A stretch of 64,000 bases of DNA from Bradyrhizobium sp. CCBAU 51765 (GCF_015291725.1 NZ_CP030038.1:5693001-5757000), one strand, 5' to 3'; shown: positions 45,460-54,826, counted from the stretch's first letter. The notes: generated from the letters alone by a model not told the origin. A program made the numbers and translations.

Positions 45460-46446
45460 ATGACTGAGAAGGCCCCGCTCGACATCAAGACCCTCGCCAA
45501 GGAGCTCCGCGCCGGCAGCCGCGCGGCGCTTGCCCGCGCCATCACGCTGGTCGAGAGCCGGCGCGGCGATCATCAGGCGCTGGCGCGCGAGCTGGTGCAG
45601 ATGCTCCTGCCCGACACCGGCAAGGCGTTTCGCGTCGGCATCACCGGCTCGCCCGGCGTCGGCAAATCCACCACCATCGACGTGCTCGGGACGTATCTGA
45701 TCGAGCAGGGCCACAAGGTCGCGGTGCTCGCGGTCGATCCGTCCTCGGCACGCAGCGGCGGTTCGATCCTCGGCGACAAGACGCGGATGGCGCGGCTCTC
45801 GGCATCGGACAGTGCCTTCATCCGCCCCTCGCCGTCGTCAGGCACGCTCGGCGGCGTCGCGGCGAAGACGCGCGAGGCGATGCTGCTCTGCGAAGCCGCC
45901 GGCTTCGACGTCGTGCTGGTCGAGACCGTCGGCATCGGCCAGTCAGAGACCGCGGTCTGCGACATGACCGACTTCTTCCTCGCCCTGATGCTGCCGGGTG
46001 GCGGCGACGAACTGCAGGGCATCAAGAAGGGACTCGTCGAGCTTGCCGACATGATCGCGATCAACAAGGCCGACGGCGACAATCTCAAGCGCGCCAACAT
46101 CACCGCCGCGGATTATCGCGGCGCGCTGCATATTCTGAGCCCCCGGTCCGAGCATTGGCATCCGCCCGTTATCACCTATTCGGCGCTGGCCGGCACCGGC
46201 ATCGCCGAGCTCTGGCAGAAGGTTTTGGACCACCGCAAGGCGATGAACGCATCCGGCGACTTCGCCGCGCGGCGGCGCGACCAGCAGGTGAAGTGGATGT
46301 GGTCGATGCTGGAGCAGCGCATGCTGGCGAGGTTGCGGAGCGAAACGTCGGTGCGGACCAAGGTCCGCAAGATAGAAACCGAGGTCGCCGAGGGCCATCT
46401 CACGCCGGCGCTCGCCGCCGAGCGCATTCTGGAGTTGTTGCAATGA
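45460..46446 (+). CDS. meaB: MeaB, G-protein chaperone of methylmalonyl-CoA mutase
   Basis: A 328-residue GTPase of the MeaB/ArgK family that loads and protects adenosylcobalamin in methylmalonyl-CoA mutase. The Walker A motif GSPGVGKST is at residues 63-71, followed by the family signatures AVLAVDPSSARSGGSILGDKTRM, VETVGIGQSE, NKADGD and the C-terminal dimerisation helices. It overlaps pcp by 4 bases (ATGA). Its partner mutB ends 4.9 kb upstream. Confidence 0.96.
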   Translation: MTEKAPLDIKTLAKELRAGSRAALARAITLVESRRGDHQALARELVQMLLPDTGKAFRVGITGSPGVGKSTTIDVLGTYLIEQGHKVAVLAVDPSSARSGGSILGDKTRMARLSASDSAFIRPSPSSGTLGGVAAKTREAMLLCEAAGFDVVLVETVGIGQSETAVCDMTDFFLALMLPGGGDELQGIKKGLVELADMIAINKADGDNLKRANITAADYRGALHILSPRSEHWHPPVITYSALAGTGIAELWQKVLDHRKAMNASGDFAARRRDQQVKWMWSMLEQRMLARLRSETSVRTKVRKIETEVAEGHLTPALAAERILELLQ

Positions 46447-47096
46447 CCAGGCCCCGCATTCTCCTCACCGGCTTCGGGCCATTTCCCGGCGCGCCCTACA
46501 ATCCAACCCAGGCGCTGGTGGCCCGGCTGATGCAGTTGCGCCGGCCGGCGCTCGACGACGTCGAGCTGTCGAGCCACATCTTCCCGGTCACCTATGCTGC
46601 CGTCGACCGCCAATTGCCTGACGTGCTCGCCGCCCAAAAGCCCGACGCGCTTTTGATGTTCGGCCTCGCGGCGCGCACGCCCTATCTGCGGATCGAGACC
46701 CGCGCGCGCAACGCCGTCACCATGCTCTGGCCGGATGCCGCCAACACGCGCTCGAGCAAGCGCGGCATCGCCGGCCATGCAGATGCGATGACGTTCGGCC
46801 CGCACACCGCAAGGCTGCTGCGCGCCGCGCGCCTCACCGGCATCGACGCGCGCCCCTCGCGCGATGCCGGCGCGTATCTCTGCAATTACCTGAGCTGGCG
46901 CGCGATCGAGAACGTCAGGTCGGGCGGGCCGAAGCTTGCGGCCTTCATCCACATTCCGCTGCTCGCGCGCGGCGGCGCCGTGCGGCGCAAGGGCGCCGCC
47001 CGGATCACGCTGGAGGAACTGGTGGACGCGGGGGAAGCGATGCTGATGGAGATGGTGCAATTGGCAAGGAAGGCGCGGAACACCTCGGTCTCGTAA
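46443..47096 (+). CDS. pcp: Pyroglutamyl-peptidase I (Cys peptidase C15)
   Basis: A 217-residue peptidase removing N-terminal pyroglutamate. The catalytic triad is seen as Glu85 (LRIETRARN), Cys147 (AGAYLCNY) and His170 (FIHIP). The opening ILLTGFGPFPGAPYNPTQ is typical. It is coupled to meaB by ATGA, an unexpected neighbour. Its stop codon TAA lies inside the left arm of a palindromic repeat. Confidence 0.9.
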   Translation: MTRPRILLTGFGPFPGAPYNPTQALVARLMQLRRPALDDVELSSHIFPVTYAAVDRQLPDVLAAQKPDALLMFGLAARTPYLRIETRARNAVTMLWPDAANTRSSKRGIAGHADAMTFGPHTARLLRAARLTGIDARPSRDAGAYLCNYLSWRAIENVRSGGPKLAAFIHIPLLARGGAVRRKGAARITLEELVDAGEAMLMEMVQLARKARNTSVS

Positions 47097-47218
47097 GGTG
47101 GGGCAAAGGCGCGCTTGCGCCGTGCCCACCATGCATCCGCATTCGTAACGACAATGGTGGGCACGCTTCCGCCTTTGCTCTTCGAGCTACGGCGGACAAG
47201 TCGCTTTGCCACCCTACG
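47093..47218. repeat. Palindromic repeat family A, copy 3, providing the pcp stop codon
   Basis: Left arm GTAAGGTGGGGCAAAGG...CGTGCCCACCAT; right arm ATGGTGGGCACG...CTTTGCCACCCTACG. The right arm is split by an extra segment of about 26 bases (TCTTCGAGCTACGG..., near 47180-47205). The TAA of pcp (47094-47096) is formed by the arm itself. Confidence 0.75.
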
Positions 47219-47329
47219 GCATCGTCTTTGCGGTAAACATTTAACCCTACCGCGAACAATCCTCACCGCCTTCGCCGCCCTGCGCTACCTAGTCTCCGCG
47301 GACCTCCCGCGTCCGCCGGAGGACGCGTC

Positions 47330-48700
47330 ATGGACCTCAATCGCCGTCATCTCATCGGGGCTTCGACCGCGGGCATCGCCGGCGCGCTCGCCATGCCGGC
47401 CGACGCTGCGCGCGCGGCGCCGCTGACGTCCCTGCTCGGGCGCGACGCCACGCAATATGGCGTTCGCCCCGGCAGCAGCGAGGATCAGACACGCGCGCTG
47501 CAGCGCGCGATCGACGAGGCCGCGCGGGCGCAAATGCCGTTGGCGCTGCCGCCGGGCGTCTATCGCAGCGGACTGCTGCGGCTGCCGAACGGGTCGCAAC
47601 TGATCGGCGTGCGCGGTGCGACCAAACTGGTCTTCACGGGCGGAGCCTCGATGATCCAGAGCGACGGCTCCGATGCGATCGGCCTCACCGGCATCACCTT
47701 CGACGGCGGCAACATTCCGCTGCCGACCCGGCGGGGCCTGATCCATGTTCTCGGCGGACGAGATGTGCGCATGGCGGATTGCGAGATCACGCAATCGGGC
47801 GGCGGCGGCATCTGGCTCGAGCAGGTCGCGGGCGACGTCTCCGGCAACATCTTCACCAACATCGCGTTAACTGCGGTGGTCTCGTTCGACGCCAAGGCGC
47901 TCAGCGTCTCGCGCAACACCATCATCGGCACCAACGACAATGGCATCGAGATCCTGCGCACCGCGATCGGCGACGACGGCACGCTGGTCGCCGACAACCG
48001 CATCGAGGACATCAAGGCAGGCCCCGGCGGCTCCGGCCAGTACGGCAACGCCATCAACGCGTTTCGCGCCGGCAACGTGATCGTGCGCGGCAACCGCATC
48101 AGGAATTGCGACTATTCGGCGGTGCGCGGCAACTCGGCCTCGAACATCCACATCACCGGCAACAGCGTCAGTGACGTGCGCGAGGTCGCGCTTTATTCGG
48201 AGTTTGCGTTCGAAGCCGCGGTGATCGCCAACAACACGGTGGATGGCGCCGCCGTCGGCGTCTCCGTGTGCAATTTCAACGAGGGCGGCCGCATTGCGGT
48301 GGTCCAGGGCAACATCATCCGCAATCTGATCCCGAAGCGGCCGATCGGCACCGCACCGGACGACGATGCCGGCGTCGGCATCTACATCGAGGCTGACACA
48401 TCGGTCACCGGCAACGTGATCGAGAATGCGCCGTCCTACGGCATCGTCGCCGGCTGGGGCAAATATCTGCGCGACGTCGCGATCACAGGCAATGTGATCC
48501 GCAAGGCGCTGGCCGGCGTCGGGGTCTCGGTCGTGCCGGGCGCGGGCACCGCGCTCGTCAACAACAACATGATCTCGGAAACGCCACGAGGCGCCGTGGT
48601 CGGGCTCGACCACGCGCGGGCGGTGACGTCGGATCTGTCCGCCGAAGGGGCGCAACGCTTCGCGCAGCTTGTGGTCGGCAGCAATGCGGTGCGACGTTAG
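47330..48700 (+). CDS. Tat-exported right-handed beta-helix protein (TIGR03808)
   Basis: A 456-residue protein with a twin-arginine signal (NRRHLIGASTAGIAGALAM) and a repeated coil pattern of a parallel beta helix with Asn-rich turns (NTIIGTNDNGIEI, NRIRNCDYSAVRGN, NNTVDGAAVGVS, GNIIRNL, GNVIENAPSYGIVAG). This matches TIGR03808, a rhizobial Tat-exported repeat family. Polysaccharide binding or lyase activity is possible but no catalytic residues are recognised. A GGAGGACG ribosome-binding site precedes the ATG. It is convergent with the TIGR03809 gene. Confidence 0.85.
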   Translation: MDLNRRHLIGASTAGIAGALAMPADAARAAPLTSLLGRDATQYGVRPGSSEDQTRALQRAIDEAARAQMPLALPPGVYRSGLLRLPNGSQLIGVRGATKLVFTGGASMIQSDGSDAIGLTGITFDGGNIPLPTRRGLIHVLGGRDVRMADCEITQSGGGGIWLEQVAGDVSGNIFTNIALTAVVSFDAKALSVSRNTIIGTNDNGIEILRTAIGDDGTLVADNRIEDIKAGPGGSGQYGNAINAFRAGNVIVRGNRIRNCDYSAVRGNSASNIHITGNSVSDVREVALYSEFAFEAAVIANNTVDGAAVGVSVCNFNEGGRIAVVQGNIIRNLIPKRPIGTAPDDDAGVGIYIEADTSVTGNVIENAPSYGIVAGWGKYLRDVAITGNVIRKALAGVGVSVVPGAGTALVNNNMISETPRGAVVGLDHARAVTSDLSAEGAQRFAQLVVGSNAVRR

Positions 48701-48732
48701 GCGCGCAACCGGCGGGCGGACCGTACTTCCTT

Positions 48733-48770
48733 CGAGGCTCCCTATGGGACGCGGGGCGTCCCATGCCTCG
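48733..48770. terminator. Long hairpin between convergent TIGR03808 and TIGR03809 genes
   Basis: An inner perfect 9-bp stem ATGGGACGC-GGG-GCGTCCCAT (48744-48764) sits within an outer CGAGGC (48733-48738) / GCCTCG (48765-48770) pair. No T tract is present. It lies 33 bases after the plus-strand stop and 60 bases after the minus-strand stop; it may act as a bidirectional 3' end or be a repeat remnant. Confidence 0.45.
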
Positions 48771-48829
48771 CACCTCAGGAGGACGGGGCGAGGGAGGCGG
48801 CCGACTCTGCTCGGGCCTGACCCACCGCC

Positions 48830-49606
48830 TTAGAACGCGTTTCGGAGCAGCGGGTATTTGGCTTCGAGACCGTCGAGGCTGAAGGTGAATTCGACGACGC
48901 GCTCGGGGGCTGCGACGATTTCGGCAGTGGGAGGGGCGAACTGCGGGAGGAGCGCTGCCATCGCCGCAGGCGCCGACTTCGGCAGCTTCGCGGCAGGCAC
49001 CGCGAGCGGCGGCCTCACGTCGGGCGCGGTGAACGGCGTCATGGCGGCGGGCGCAAGGGGTGATCTCACGGCAGGTGCGCTGAGCGGTGCCCTCGCGGCG
49101 GGAGCCTTGAGCGGCGGCATCTCGGCGGGGGCGGTAAACGAAGCCACCGCGGCAGGTGCAGTGGGCGGCGCCATCGCGACGGATGGCAACGCCGCCACGA
49201 TCGGCGCCTCGGTGATCTCTGCGAGCACGTCCGGCTTCTGATCGAGCCTGACCGCCACAGCGGTCTTAGGCGCGATGTGAACGGCCTTGGGCTGGACGGT
49301 CTGCGCCTGCTGCTCGCGCGGTGCCATGCGGGGCATCGTCGCCGGCGACCAACCGAATGTGGGCGTCACGCTTGCAGCCGCCTCGGCGACGTCCCCGCCG
49401 GTTGCGAGAGCGCGCCAGGTCTGGACCGCACGCTTGGCTTCCTGGATGTTTTCAAGGAATTCGATCTCGGAATGATACCGGCGCCAGCGGCCGGTCTCGA
49501 ACATCTCGGAGAGATGTTGCAGGCGCTGTTCGGCGAGAGCGCACCAGCGCGCCGCGATGGCGCGGTCGGCGACTGCGTCGCGAACGAACTCTTGGCGATG
49601 TGTCAT
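48830..49606 (-). CDS. TIGR03809 family protein with Ala/Pro repeat region
   Basis: A 258-residue protein. The first 70 residues are helical and charged (VADRAIAARWCALAEQRLQHLSEMFETGRW...) and match the conserved TIGR03809 N-terminal region. A long Ala/Pro tract of repeated APxxxPL units fills the centre. The C-terminus (VEFTFSLDGLEAKYPLLRNAF) is conserved-looking. The family is, as I recall, found next to TIGR03808, as it is here. Function unknown. Confidence 0.7.
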   Translation of the reverse strand: MTHRQEFVRDAVADRAIAARWCALAEQRLQHLSEMFETGRWRRYHSEIEFLENIQEAKRAVQTWRALATGGDVAEAAASVTPTFGWSPATMPRMAPREQQAQTVQPKAVHIAPKTAVAVRLDQKPDVLAEITEAPIVAALPSVAMAPPTAPAAVASFTAPAEMPPLKAPAARAPLSAPAVRSPLAPAAMTPFTAPDVRPPLAVPAAKLPKSAPAAMAALLPQFAPPTAEIVAAPERVVEFTFSLDGLEAKYPLLRNAF

Positions 49607-50185
49607 GAACCAGCCCGTCAGGAAAAAATACGGACGCGGGGGACGCAACGCACACGAATCAATTTAGACGCGACATGAATATTTTGTGGAAAAGATTTGA
49701 CTTGTCCAGCAGCGACACGGCATTCGTCATCAAATACCGTAGTCCTCCGGAAATTTGCTGCGTTTTCGAGTCAAGCTTCGCACAAGCATAACCGAGTTGC
49801 GGCGCGTTGCGCGCCCGACCGCAACAGACGGCTGCGGCGACCCTCAACCTGAACGAATGCGGAGCTTCGAAAGATCGGATGCCCAAGGCTTCGGCTCCGG
49901 TTGAATCAGAACTGACGCCCTGGATTCTTGGTTTGACGTGTTTTCGTCACGCGGGCCGGCGGCCACTTCGCTCAAGAACGCGCTGAAAAGAAAAGACCCG
50001 TCCGGGGGGACAACCGGACGGGTCAAGCCATATGGGCGCTTGGGGTGGATGGGCGCTCGCGCCTGATATGACTGATGGGGAGGGATGACCGCTCCCACAT
50101 CAGTTGGTCGTGGTAGCTGGCTGAACGTTCAATGCGAGGGTTCGCTTTTTTGAGCTTCAGCCCGTGCGCATCCTTGTCGCTGCCG
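49607..50185. other. Intergenic region of 579 bases between TIGR03809 and subtilase genes
   Basis: No gene is recognised. The right part holds a minus-strand terminator (49987-50024) and, upstream of it on that strand, a hairpin CTGATG-GGGAG (50072-50082) with CTCCC-A-CATCAG (50092-50103). The left part, 49607-49980, is featureless apart from an AT-rich stretch around 49670-49760 that may hold the promoter of the TIGR03809 gene. Confidence 0.5.
49987..50024 (-). terminator. Intrinsic terminator of the sigma/anti-sigma/subtilase unit
   Basis: On the minus strand GACCCGTCCGG (50024-50014) pairs perfectly with CCGGACGGGTC (50005-49995), with an 8-base loop, then TTTTCTTTT. It lies 162 bases after the subtilase stop. 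Confidence 0.85.
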
Positions 50186-51895
50186 CTATCTCGCCGCCGG
50201 TCTATCTGCCTGAGAAACCGCGGACTTTTCGTCCGAGCCCGACAACGACGGTTGCTCGATCGCACGGCTGCCGGGCTCGCCGCGACGCTTCTCGGCATCT
50301 TCACGTTTTGTTGTACCGGACGCAGCCGCAACGGGCGTGGCGCTGTCGGCGGGCACCGCCATGACCGCGGCAAAGGCGTCGGCCTGACCGTCGCCGAAAA
50401 GGTCGTCACGTCCGGGGGACCCGAGGTCGCGCGCGGTCTTCGCCAGCGTCATGCGCAGCGCCTCCGGCTTCAAGGCGTGGTTGCGCTCGAGGAGCAGCGC
50501 CGCGACGCCGGAGACATGGGCGGCCGAGAACGAGGTTCCCGACGTCATCTGGTATTTGCCGGCGGGTGCCGGCAGGAAGATGTCGACGCCGGGGGCTGCG
50601 ACCGCGATGTAGTTGCCGCGGTTGGAGGCGATGAACAGCCTGTCCTGCTGATCCGTCGCGCTGACCGCGATCACATTGGGATTGGCAGCCGGATAGAGCG
50701 GCGGCGATTTCGCGCCGGCATTGCCGGCGGCCGCGATCAGCACGAGGCCGCGTGCGGCCGTCGCCGCGATCGCGCGCTCGATGATCGCGTCCTTCGGACC
50801 GGCAAAGCTCATATTGATGATCTGCGCGCCGTGCTCGGCGGCGTAGTTCAGCGACCGCAGGATGATGTAGGACGAGCTCTCGCTGCCGCCGTTGGCGCCG
50901 CCGAAGGCCCGGATGGCGATGATGCGCGCCTCAGGCGCGCTGCCCATCAGGCGGGCATGCGCCACGATGGCGCCGGCGATGCCGGTGCCGTGGACGTGCG
51001 GCCCCTCTGCACTGCCGAGCGCGTCGAAACTGTCGGCGACGGAATTGGCGAGTTCGGGATGCTTGGCGTCGATGCCGGAGTCGATCACGGCAATTGTAAC
51101 GTTGGCTCCGTGCGCCAGCGCATGCGCCTGCGGCAGGCGGAGTTTTGCCAGTGCATATTGCGCGGGATCGCCCTCGACCGGTACGGACGATTTCTGGTCC
51201 TGGAGCACGTAGCGGAAGTTCGGCTGGACCGAGCGAACGCTGCCGTCGGCCGCGAACTCGCGCCGTACCGTCTCGGCGGGCCGGCCGTCGGTAATGCGGA
51301 ACAGGCCGAACGTCGCCCCGATCAGCGGAAAATTCTCGGATGCGACGCGCGCGAGGCCGTGGCGACGCGCAAGCTCGTCGGCCTCCGTCACCGACAGACT
51401 GCCGTCGATCTCGGCGACGAATTCGCCTGCGAAGCTGCGCTGGTTCACCGCGACCGGCGTGTTGTTGCCGCGCCCCTTGCGGGCGCTCTTCTTGTTGCCC
51501 GATTTTCCACTGCCCTCGCCGCCCGCGTTCGCCTGTGCCAGGCATTCGCCGTCGGCAGACCGATAGGGCGCGGCGCAGGCCGGATAGAGGTTGGGGGAGT
51601 AGCGCGCATAGGGCAGCACCGGCGTCAATCCGATCCGCGAAGGAATCCGGGCGGTCGTAATCGGACGCGGGCCGCGATCGACCGACACCGCCCTGGCGGA
51701 CAGGGTCGGGTTGACCCGCGGGGCAATGCTCGGGGAGATCGTCGGGGTGCGCGAGGGAACGCTGATCGTAGGCGTCCGCATGATCGCCTGCGCCTGCGCA
51801 ACCTCGACGCCAAGACAAGAGGCGACCAGAAGGGCGGCTCCGATGGACGAAGCGTACGCCCCGGCACGCACCCTGCTGTCGGAATTGCCCGTCAT
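50186..51895 (-). CDS. Exported subtilisin-like S8 peptidase
   Basis: A 569-residue secreted protease. The signal peptide (IGAALLVASCLGVEVAQAQA) is followed by a Pro/Thr/Ser-rich region, a Gly/Lys-rich linker and an inhibitor-like prodomain. The S8 catalytic triad is Asp272 (VIDSGID), His302 (HVHGTGIAG) and Ser455 (TSGTSFSAAHV); the oxyanion Asn is in AAAGNAG. It is the last gene of an operon with an ECF sigma factor and its anti-sigma factor, 16 bases after the latter. Its place in the unit suggests it is controlled by the sigma factor. Confidence 0.92.
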   Translation of the reverse strand: MTGNSDSRVRAGAYASSIGAALLVASCLGVEVAQAQAIMRTPTISVPSRTPTISPSIAPRVNPTLSARAVSVDRGPRPITTARIPSRIGLTPVLPYARYSPNLYPACAAPYRSADGECLAQANAGGEGSGKSGNKKSARKGRGNNTPVAVNQRSFAGEFVAEIDGSLSVTEADELARRHGLARVASENFPLIGATFGLFRITDGRPAETVRREFAADGSVRSVQPNFRYVLQDQKSSVPVEGDPAQYALAKLRLPQAHALAHGANVTIAVIDSGIDAKHPELANSVADSFDALGSAEGPHVHGTGIAGAIVAHARLMGSAPEARIIAIRAFGGANGGSESSSYIILRSLNYAAEHGAQIINMSFAGPKDAIIERAIAATAARGLVLIAAAGNAGAKSPPLYPAANPNVIAVSATDQQDRLFIASNRGNYIAVAAPGVDIFLPAPAGKYQMTSGTSFSAAHVSGVAALLLERNHALKPEALRMTLAKTARDLGSPGRDDLFGDGQADAFAAVMAVPADSATPVAAASGTTKREDAEKRRGEPGSRAIEQPSLSGSDEKSAVSQADRPAAR

Positions 51896-51911
51896 CGGCT
51901 CAGCGGCGCGC

Positions 51912-52607
51912 CTAGGGCGCCGCGACGGCGAGGTTGACGACCTTCTCGCGCTGCATCCTGCCGAGCAGCGAGGCGAGTTCGTCCTGGCTCATCGCCTTGT
52001 CGAACTGGAGGCGGAACATGCCGCCCTTGGCGTCGCCGATGATCGAAGCCTGATAGCTGTCGAGCAGCGCGGTGATGTCGGCGACGCGTGCCTCCGGCGT
52101 GAATCGCACCAGCGCGCGCGCCGGGGCGGCCGTGCTGCCAAATTCGCGTGTGATCGGGGCGCTGGTCGAGAGCGAAGCCGTCTGGAAGGTCGCCGGCTGG
52201 TTTCTCATCAGCACGGCGCCGATGATACCGGCCTGCAGCACGAGCGCGACAGCGCCGAGGCCCGCCGACCACGCCAGCGTGCGCGGCGACAGGCTCGCGA
52301 AGAAGGTCGAGATGCGCGCCGACAGCGGCAACGAGGCGCTCGCCCGCGCCGGCTCAGCGTCGATCGCGGCGAACAGCTTCTGCATCGCCCGCGCCGACGG
52401 AGCCCCAAGGCTCTCGTTCAGATGGATGGTCTCTTCGTACTCGCCGCGGATCACGGCATATTGCCTGGCAAGCTCGGGATCGCGCGCCAGCGCTTCCTCG
52501 ACGCGGCGCGCATCGCGCGCGCTCAGCGTACCGGCGGCGTGCCACGGCAGCAGCAGTTCAATCTCACTGGGCTCTTGCTCCAGCATCTTCTTGCTCAACG
52601 CCATCAT
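51912..52607 (-). CDS. Membrane anti-sigma factor lacking the zinc motif
   Basis: A 231-residue single-pass protein. The N-terminal cytoplasmic part has the anti-sigma pattern LLLPWHAAGTLSARDARRVEEALARDPELARQY but no HxxxCxxC zinc site. One transmembrane helix (LAWSAGLGAVALVLQAGIIGAVLM) is followed by a periplasmic domain of about 90 residues. The start overlaps the sigma gene stop as ATGA. With the adjacent protease, it could be a system in which the periplasmic domain senses envelope state; that is inference. Confidence 0.85.
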   Translation of the reverse strand: MMALSKKMLEQEPSEIELLLPWHAAGTLSARDARRVEEALARDPELARQYAVIRGEYEETIHLNESLGAPSARAMQKLFAAIDAEPARASASLPLSARISTFFASLSPRTLAWSAGLGAVALVLQAGIIGAVLMRNQPATFQTASLSTSAPITREFGSTAAPARALVRFTPEARVADITALLDSYQASIIGDAKGGMFRLQFDKAMSQDELASLLGRMQREKVVNLAVAAP

Positions 52608-53173
52608 GGCCAGCCTCGCTCAACGCCGGCTGCCTTCAGCAGTTCGGCCAATTTCTTGCGCGCATAGAACAAGCGCGTCTTCACAGTGTTCTCGGGAATT
52701 CCGACGATCCCGGCCACCTCCTCCACGGACTTCTCGTGGTAGTAGACGAGATCAACGATTTCCCGGTGTTCCGGCGAGAGGCCCGTCAGACACTCCCGCA
52801 ACGCCTCACTGGTGTCCTTCTTCTGCACCACCGTTTCCGGATCGTCGGACGTGTCCTCGATCGCGTTCGCGGCTTCTTCGTCCAGTTCGAAATCCTTCCT
52901 GCGCCGGAGCGCAGACAGGGCCTTGAACCGGGTGATTGCCAGCAGCCAGGTGGAAACCGCCGATCGGCCCTCGAACTTGCCGGCTTGACGCCAGACGTCG
53001 AGAAACACCTCGCTGATGAGGTCTTCCGCCGCCTGCTCGTCCCGCACGAGCCGCAGTCCGAACCTGTAAACCCTGACATGGTGCCGCCCGTACAGCACCT
53101 GCATGGCGAGCCGGTCACCTTGGGCGATCCTGGCAATCAGGACCTCGTCGGAAGCCGCTTGTGTCACACTCAA
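52604..53173 (-). CDS. ECF-family RNA polymerase sigma factor
   Basis: A 189-residue ECF sigma factor. Region 2 reads RLVRDEQAAEDLISEVFLDVWRQAGKFEG with STWLLAITRFKALSALRRRK, and region 4 has LSPEHREIVDLVYYHEKSVEEVAGIVGIPENTVKTRLFYARKKL. The first start is TTG; a GTG at 53167 is also possible. It heads sigma-anti-sigma-subtilase. No clear autoregulatory promoter was found upstream. Confidence 0.9.
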   Translation of the reverse strand: MSVTQAASDEVLIARIAQGDRLAMQVLYGRHHVRVYRFGLRLVRDEQAAEDLISEVFLDVWRQAGKFEGRSAVSTWLLAITRFKALSALRRRKDFELDEEAANAIEDTSDDPETVVQKKDTSEALRECLTGLSPEHREIVDLVYYHEKSVEEVAGIVGIPENTVKTRLFYARKKLAELLKAAGVERGWP

Positions 53174-53605
53174 TGGCCGTCTCGCAAAGTTGGTCGGGTC
53201 GATGCGGCGGGCGGTTCGACGGGGAAGGCAAAATTGTTCAAACTACCGCAATCATCCGGGGGCAAGTGTGAGCTACCCCACACAGGCGCACTTTTATCGT
53301 CCCATCCGCGGCGGTCAGCGGTGTCAATCCAAATCGGTAACATAGTACTGAGATACTTTCCCTGCGGACGGCGTTTCCGGCACAGGCGCCGGCCTAGTCC
53401 GGTTCCATAGCAGCCCTGCACCAGGTTTGTCGCACCAAGCCCTGCTTTGGCTCGACCGCATCGCACACGATGGATCGCCGGTAAGATCGCGCGATGGCTG
53501 ATCATCTTGTTCCGTGCTGCAGGGTTCGGATTCGGCTCCAAAGGATACCAAACCTAAAGGCTTGCCACGTAGATTTTTGCGCTGACATCGACCATTGGCG
53601 GGACC
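53174..53605. other. Divergent intergenic region, 432 bases
   Basis: It lies between the ECF sigma gene and the diguanylate cyclase gene. No gene, perfect inverted repeat or convincing promoter is seen. A minus-strand GAACAA (about 53240) precedes a CGTCGA (about 53220) with 15-base spacing and might be an ECF promoter, but the match is weak. Confidence 0.3.
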
Positions 53606-54763
53606 ATGAGCACGGCCGCGACGTCCTTTCCCGAGAGGAATGCCGCAGAGGCCGCGGACCTCGTCCTCGCGCCTGAGACCGCACCCCCCGAAGTCCGGGC
53701 GCGCCGGGCCCGGCAGCGCCGCCAGATGTATATGGGCCAGGTCGCAAGCTACTCGCTTGGCGCCTCGGTCCTGCTGCTCTACGCCTATGACGGCACCATC
53801 TCGATGGGCGTTCCGTCGCTGTTCTGGATCGGCGGCCTCATCATCATCGGTACGTTCACGGTGCTGTCCGAAGCCGGCTTCGGCGACCGGTTCAAGGATC
53901 ATTACCTCACCGTCTATCAGATCTCGGCGCATATGGCGCTGCAGCTGGCGTTCCTGCTCGCGGTGCCGACCGTCGGGGTCGCGTTCCTGGCCGTGTTGTT
54001 TCTGATCTTCGCGTTCGGCACGCTGCGTATGACGTCGGGGCAGGCGATGCTCACCTGGGCCCTTGCCACCTGCGGGCTCGCCGCGGTTTTCCTGGGATCG
54101 GACCTGCCGATCGGACTGCCGGTCACGACCCGGCTGCAGCGAGCCGCCTCGATGCTCTGCTTCGTGCTGGTGATCGGCCAGTGCGCCTTCCTCGGCCTGT
54201 TCGGCGCGACCCTGCGCAAGGTCCTGTACCGGCGCAGCATCGAACTGAAGGCGGCCTATCAGCGCATCGAGGAACTCGCCGAGCTCGACGAACTCACCGG
54301 CGCCTACAACCGCCGCTGCATCACGCGGCTTCTCGACGCCGAGATCGAAAAGTCGCGGCAGGCATCCACGCCGTGCGCGATCGCGCTGATCGATCTCGAC
54401 TGGTTCAAGCGCATCAACGACGCCTACGGCCATCCCGTCGGCGACGAGGTGCTGCGCACCTTCGCGATCACCATTTTCGCCAACATCCGCCCGGCCGACA
54501 GTTTCGGCCGATACGGCGGCGAGGAATTCCTGCTGCTGCTGCCGGGCATGCCGGGCGACGCCGCGCAGCGCATGCTGGAGCGGTTGCGCGGCATCGTCGC
54601 CGATCTCGACTGGAGCGCGTTCTCTCCGGGCATGCGGGTGACCATTTCCGCGGGCGTCGCGACGCTGCGCGACACTGATACTGCCGACACGTTTCTCGCG
54701 CGCGCCGACCGCGCGCTCTATTCCGCCAAGGCGCAAGGGCGCAACTCCATTGTGACGAACTGA
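53606..54763 (+). CDS. Membrane diguanylate cyclase (GGDEF)
   Basis: A 385-residue enzyme making cyclic di-GMP. About six transmembrane helices occupy residues 45-205, then a linker helix (YRRSIELKAAYQRIEELAELDELTGAYNRR) and a GGDEF domain. The active-site loop is GGEEF at residues 304-308, with the metal-binding DLDWFKRIND. An inhibitory I-site, RPAD at 295-298, lies exactly five residues before GGEEF, so product inhibition is expected. The signal sensed by the membrane part is unknown. The DUF2336 gene lies 63 bases downstream. Confidence 0.94.
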   Translation: MSTAATSFPERNAAEAADLVLAPETAPPEVRARRARQRRQMYMGQVASYSLGASVLLLYAYDGTISMGVPSLFWIGGLIIIGTFTVLSEAGFGDRFKDHYLTVYQISAHMALQLAFLLAVPTVGVAFLAVLFLIFAFGTLRMTSGQAMLTWALATCGLAAVFLGSDLPIGLPVTTRLQRAASMLCFVLVIGQCAFLGLFGATLRKVLYRRSIELKAAYQRIEELAELDELTGAYNRRCITRLLDAEIEKSRQASTPCAIALIDLDWFKRINDAYGHPVGDEVLRTFAITIFANIRPADSFGRYGGEEFLLLLPGMPGDAAQRMLERLRGIVADLDWSAFSPGMRVTISAGVATLRDTDTADTFLARADRALYSAKAQGRNSIVTN

Positions 54764-54826
54764 CCAATCCATTTTCTCCCGGCGCGGCAGAAGCCGTTGC
54801 CGGGCCGAACGCTCCAGGACAGGGCA

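Noticed and set aside
43831..45714. Minus-strand frame of 627 codons opposite tctA
   Set aside because: Antisense to TctA; His/Asp/Arg/Gly-rich with no motif.
50132..51937. Plus-strand frame of 601 codons opposite the subtilase
   Set aside because: The opposite strand has a full Asp-His-Ser triad and a signal peptide; this frame has no features.
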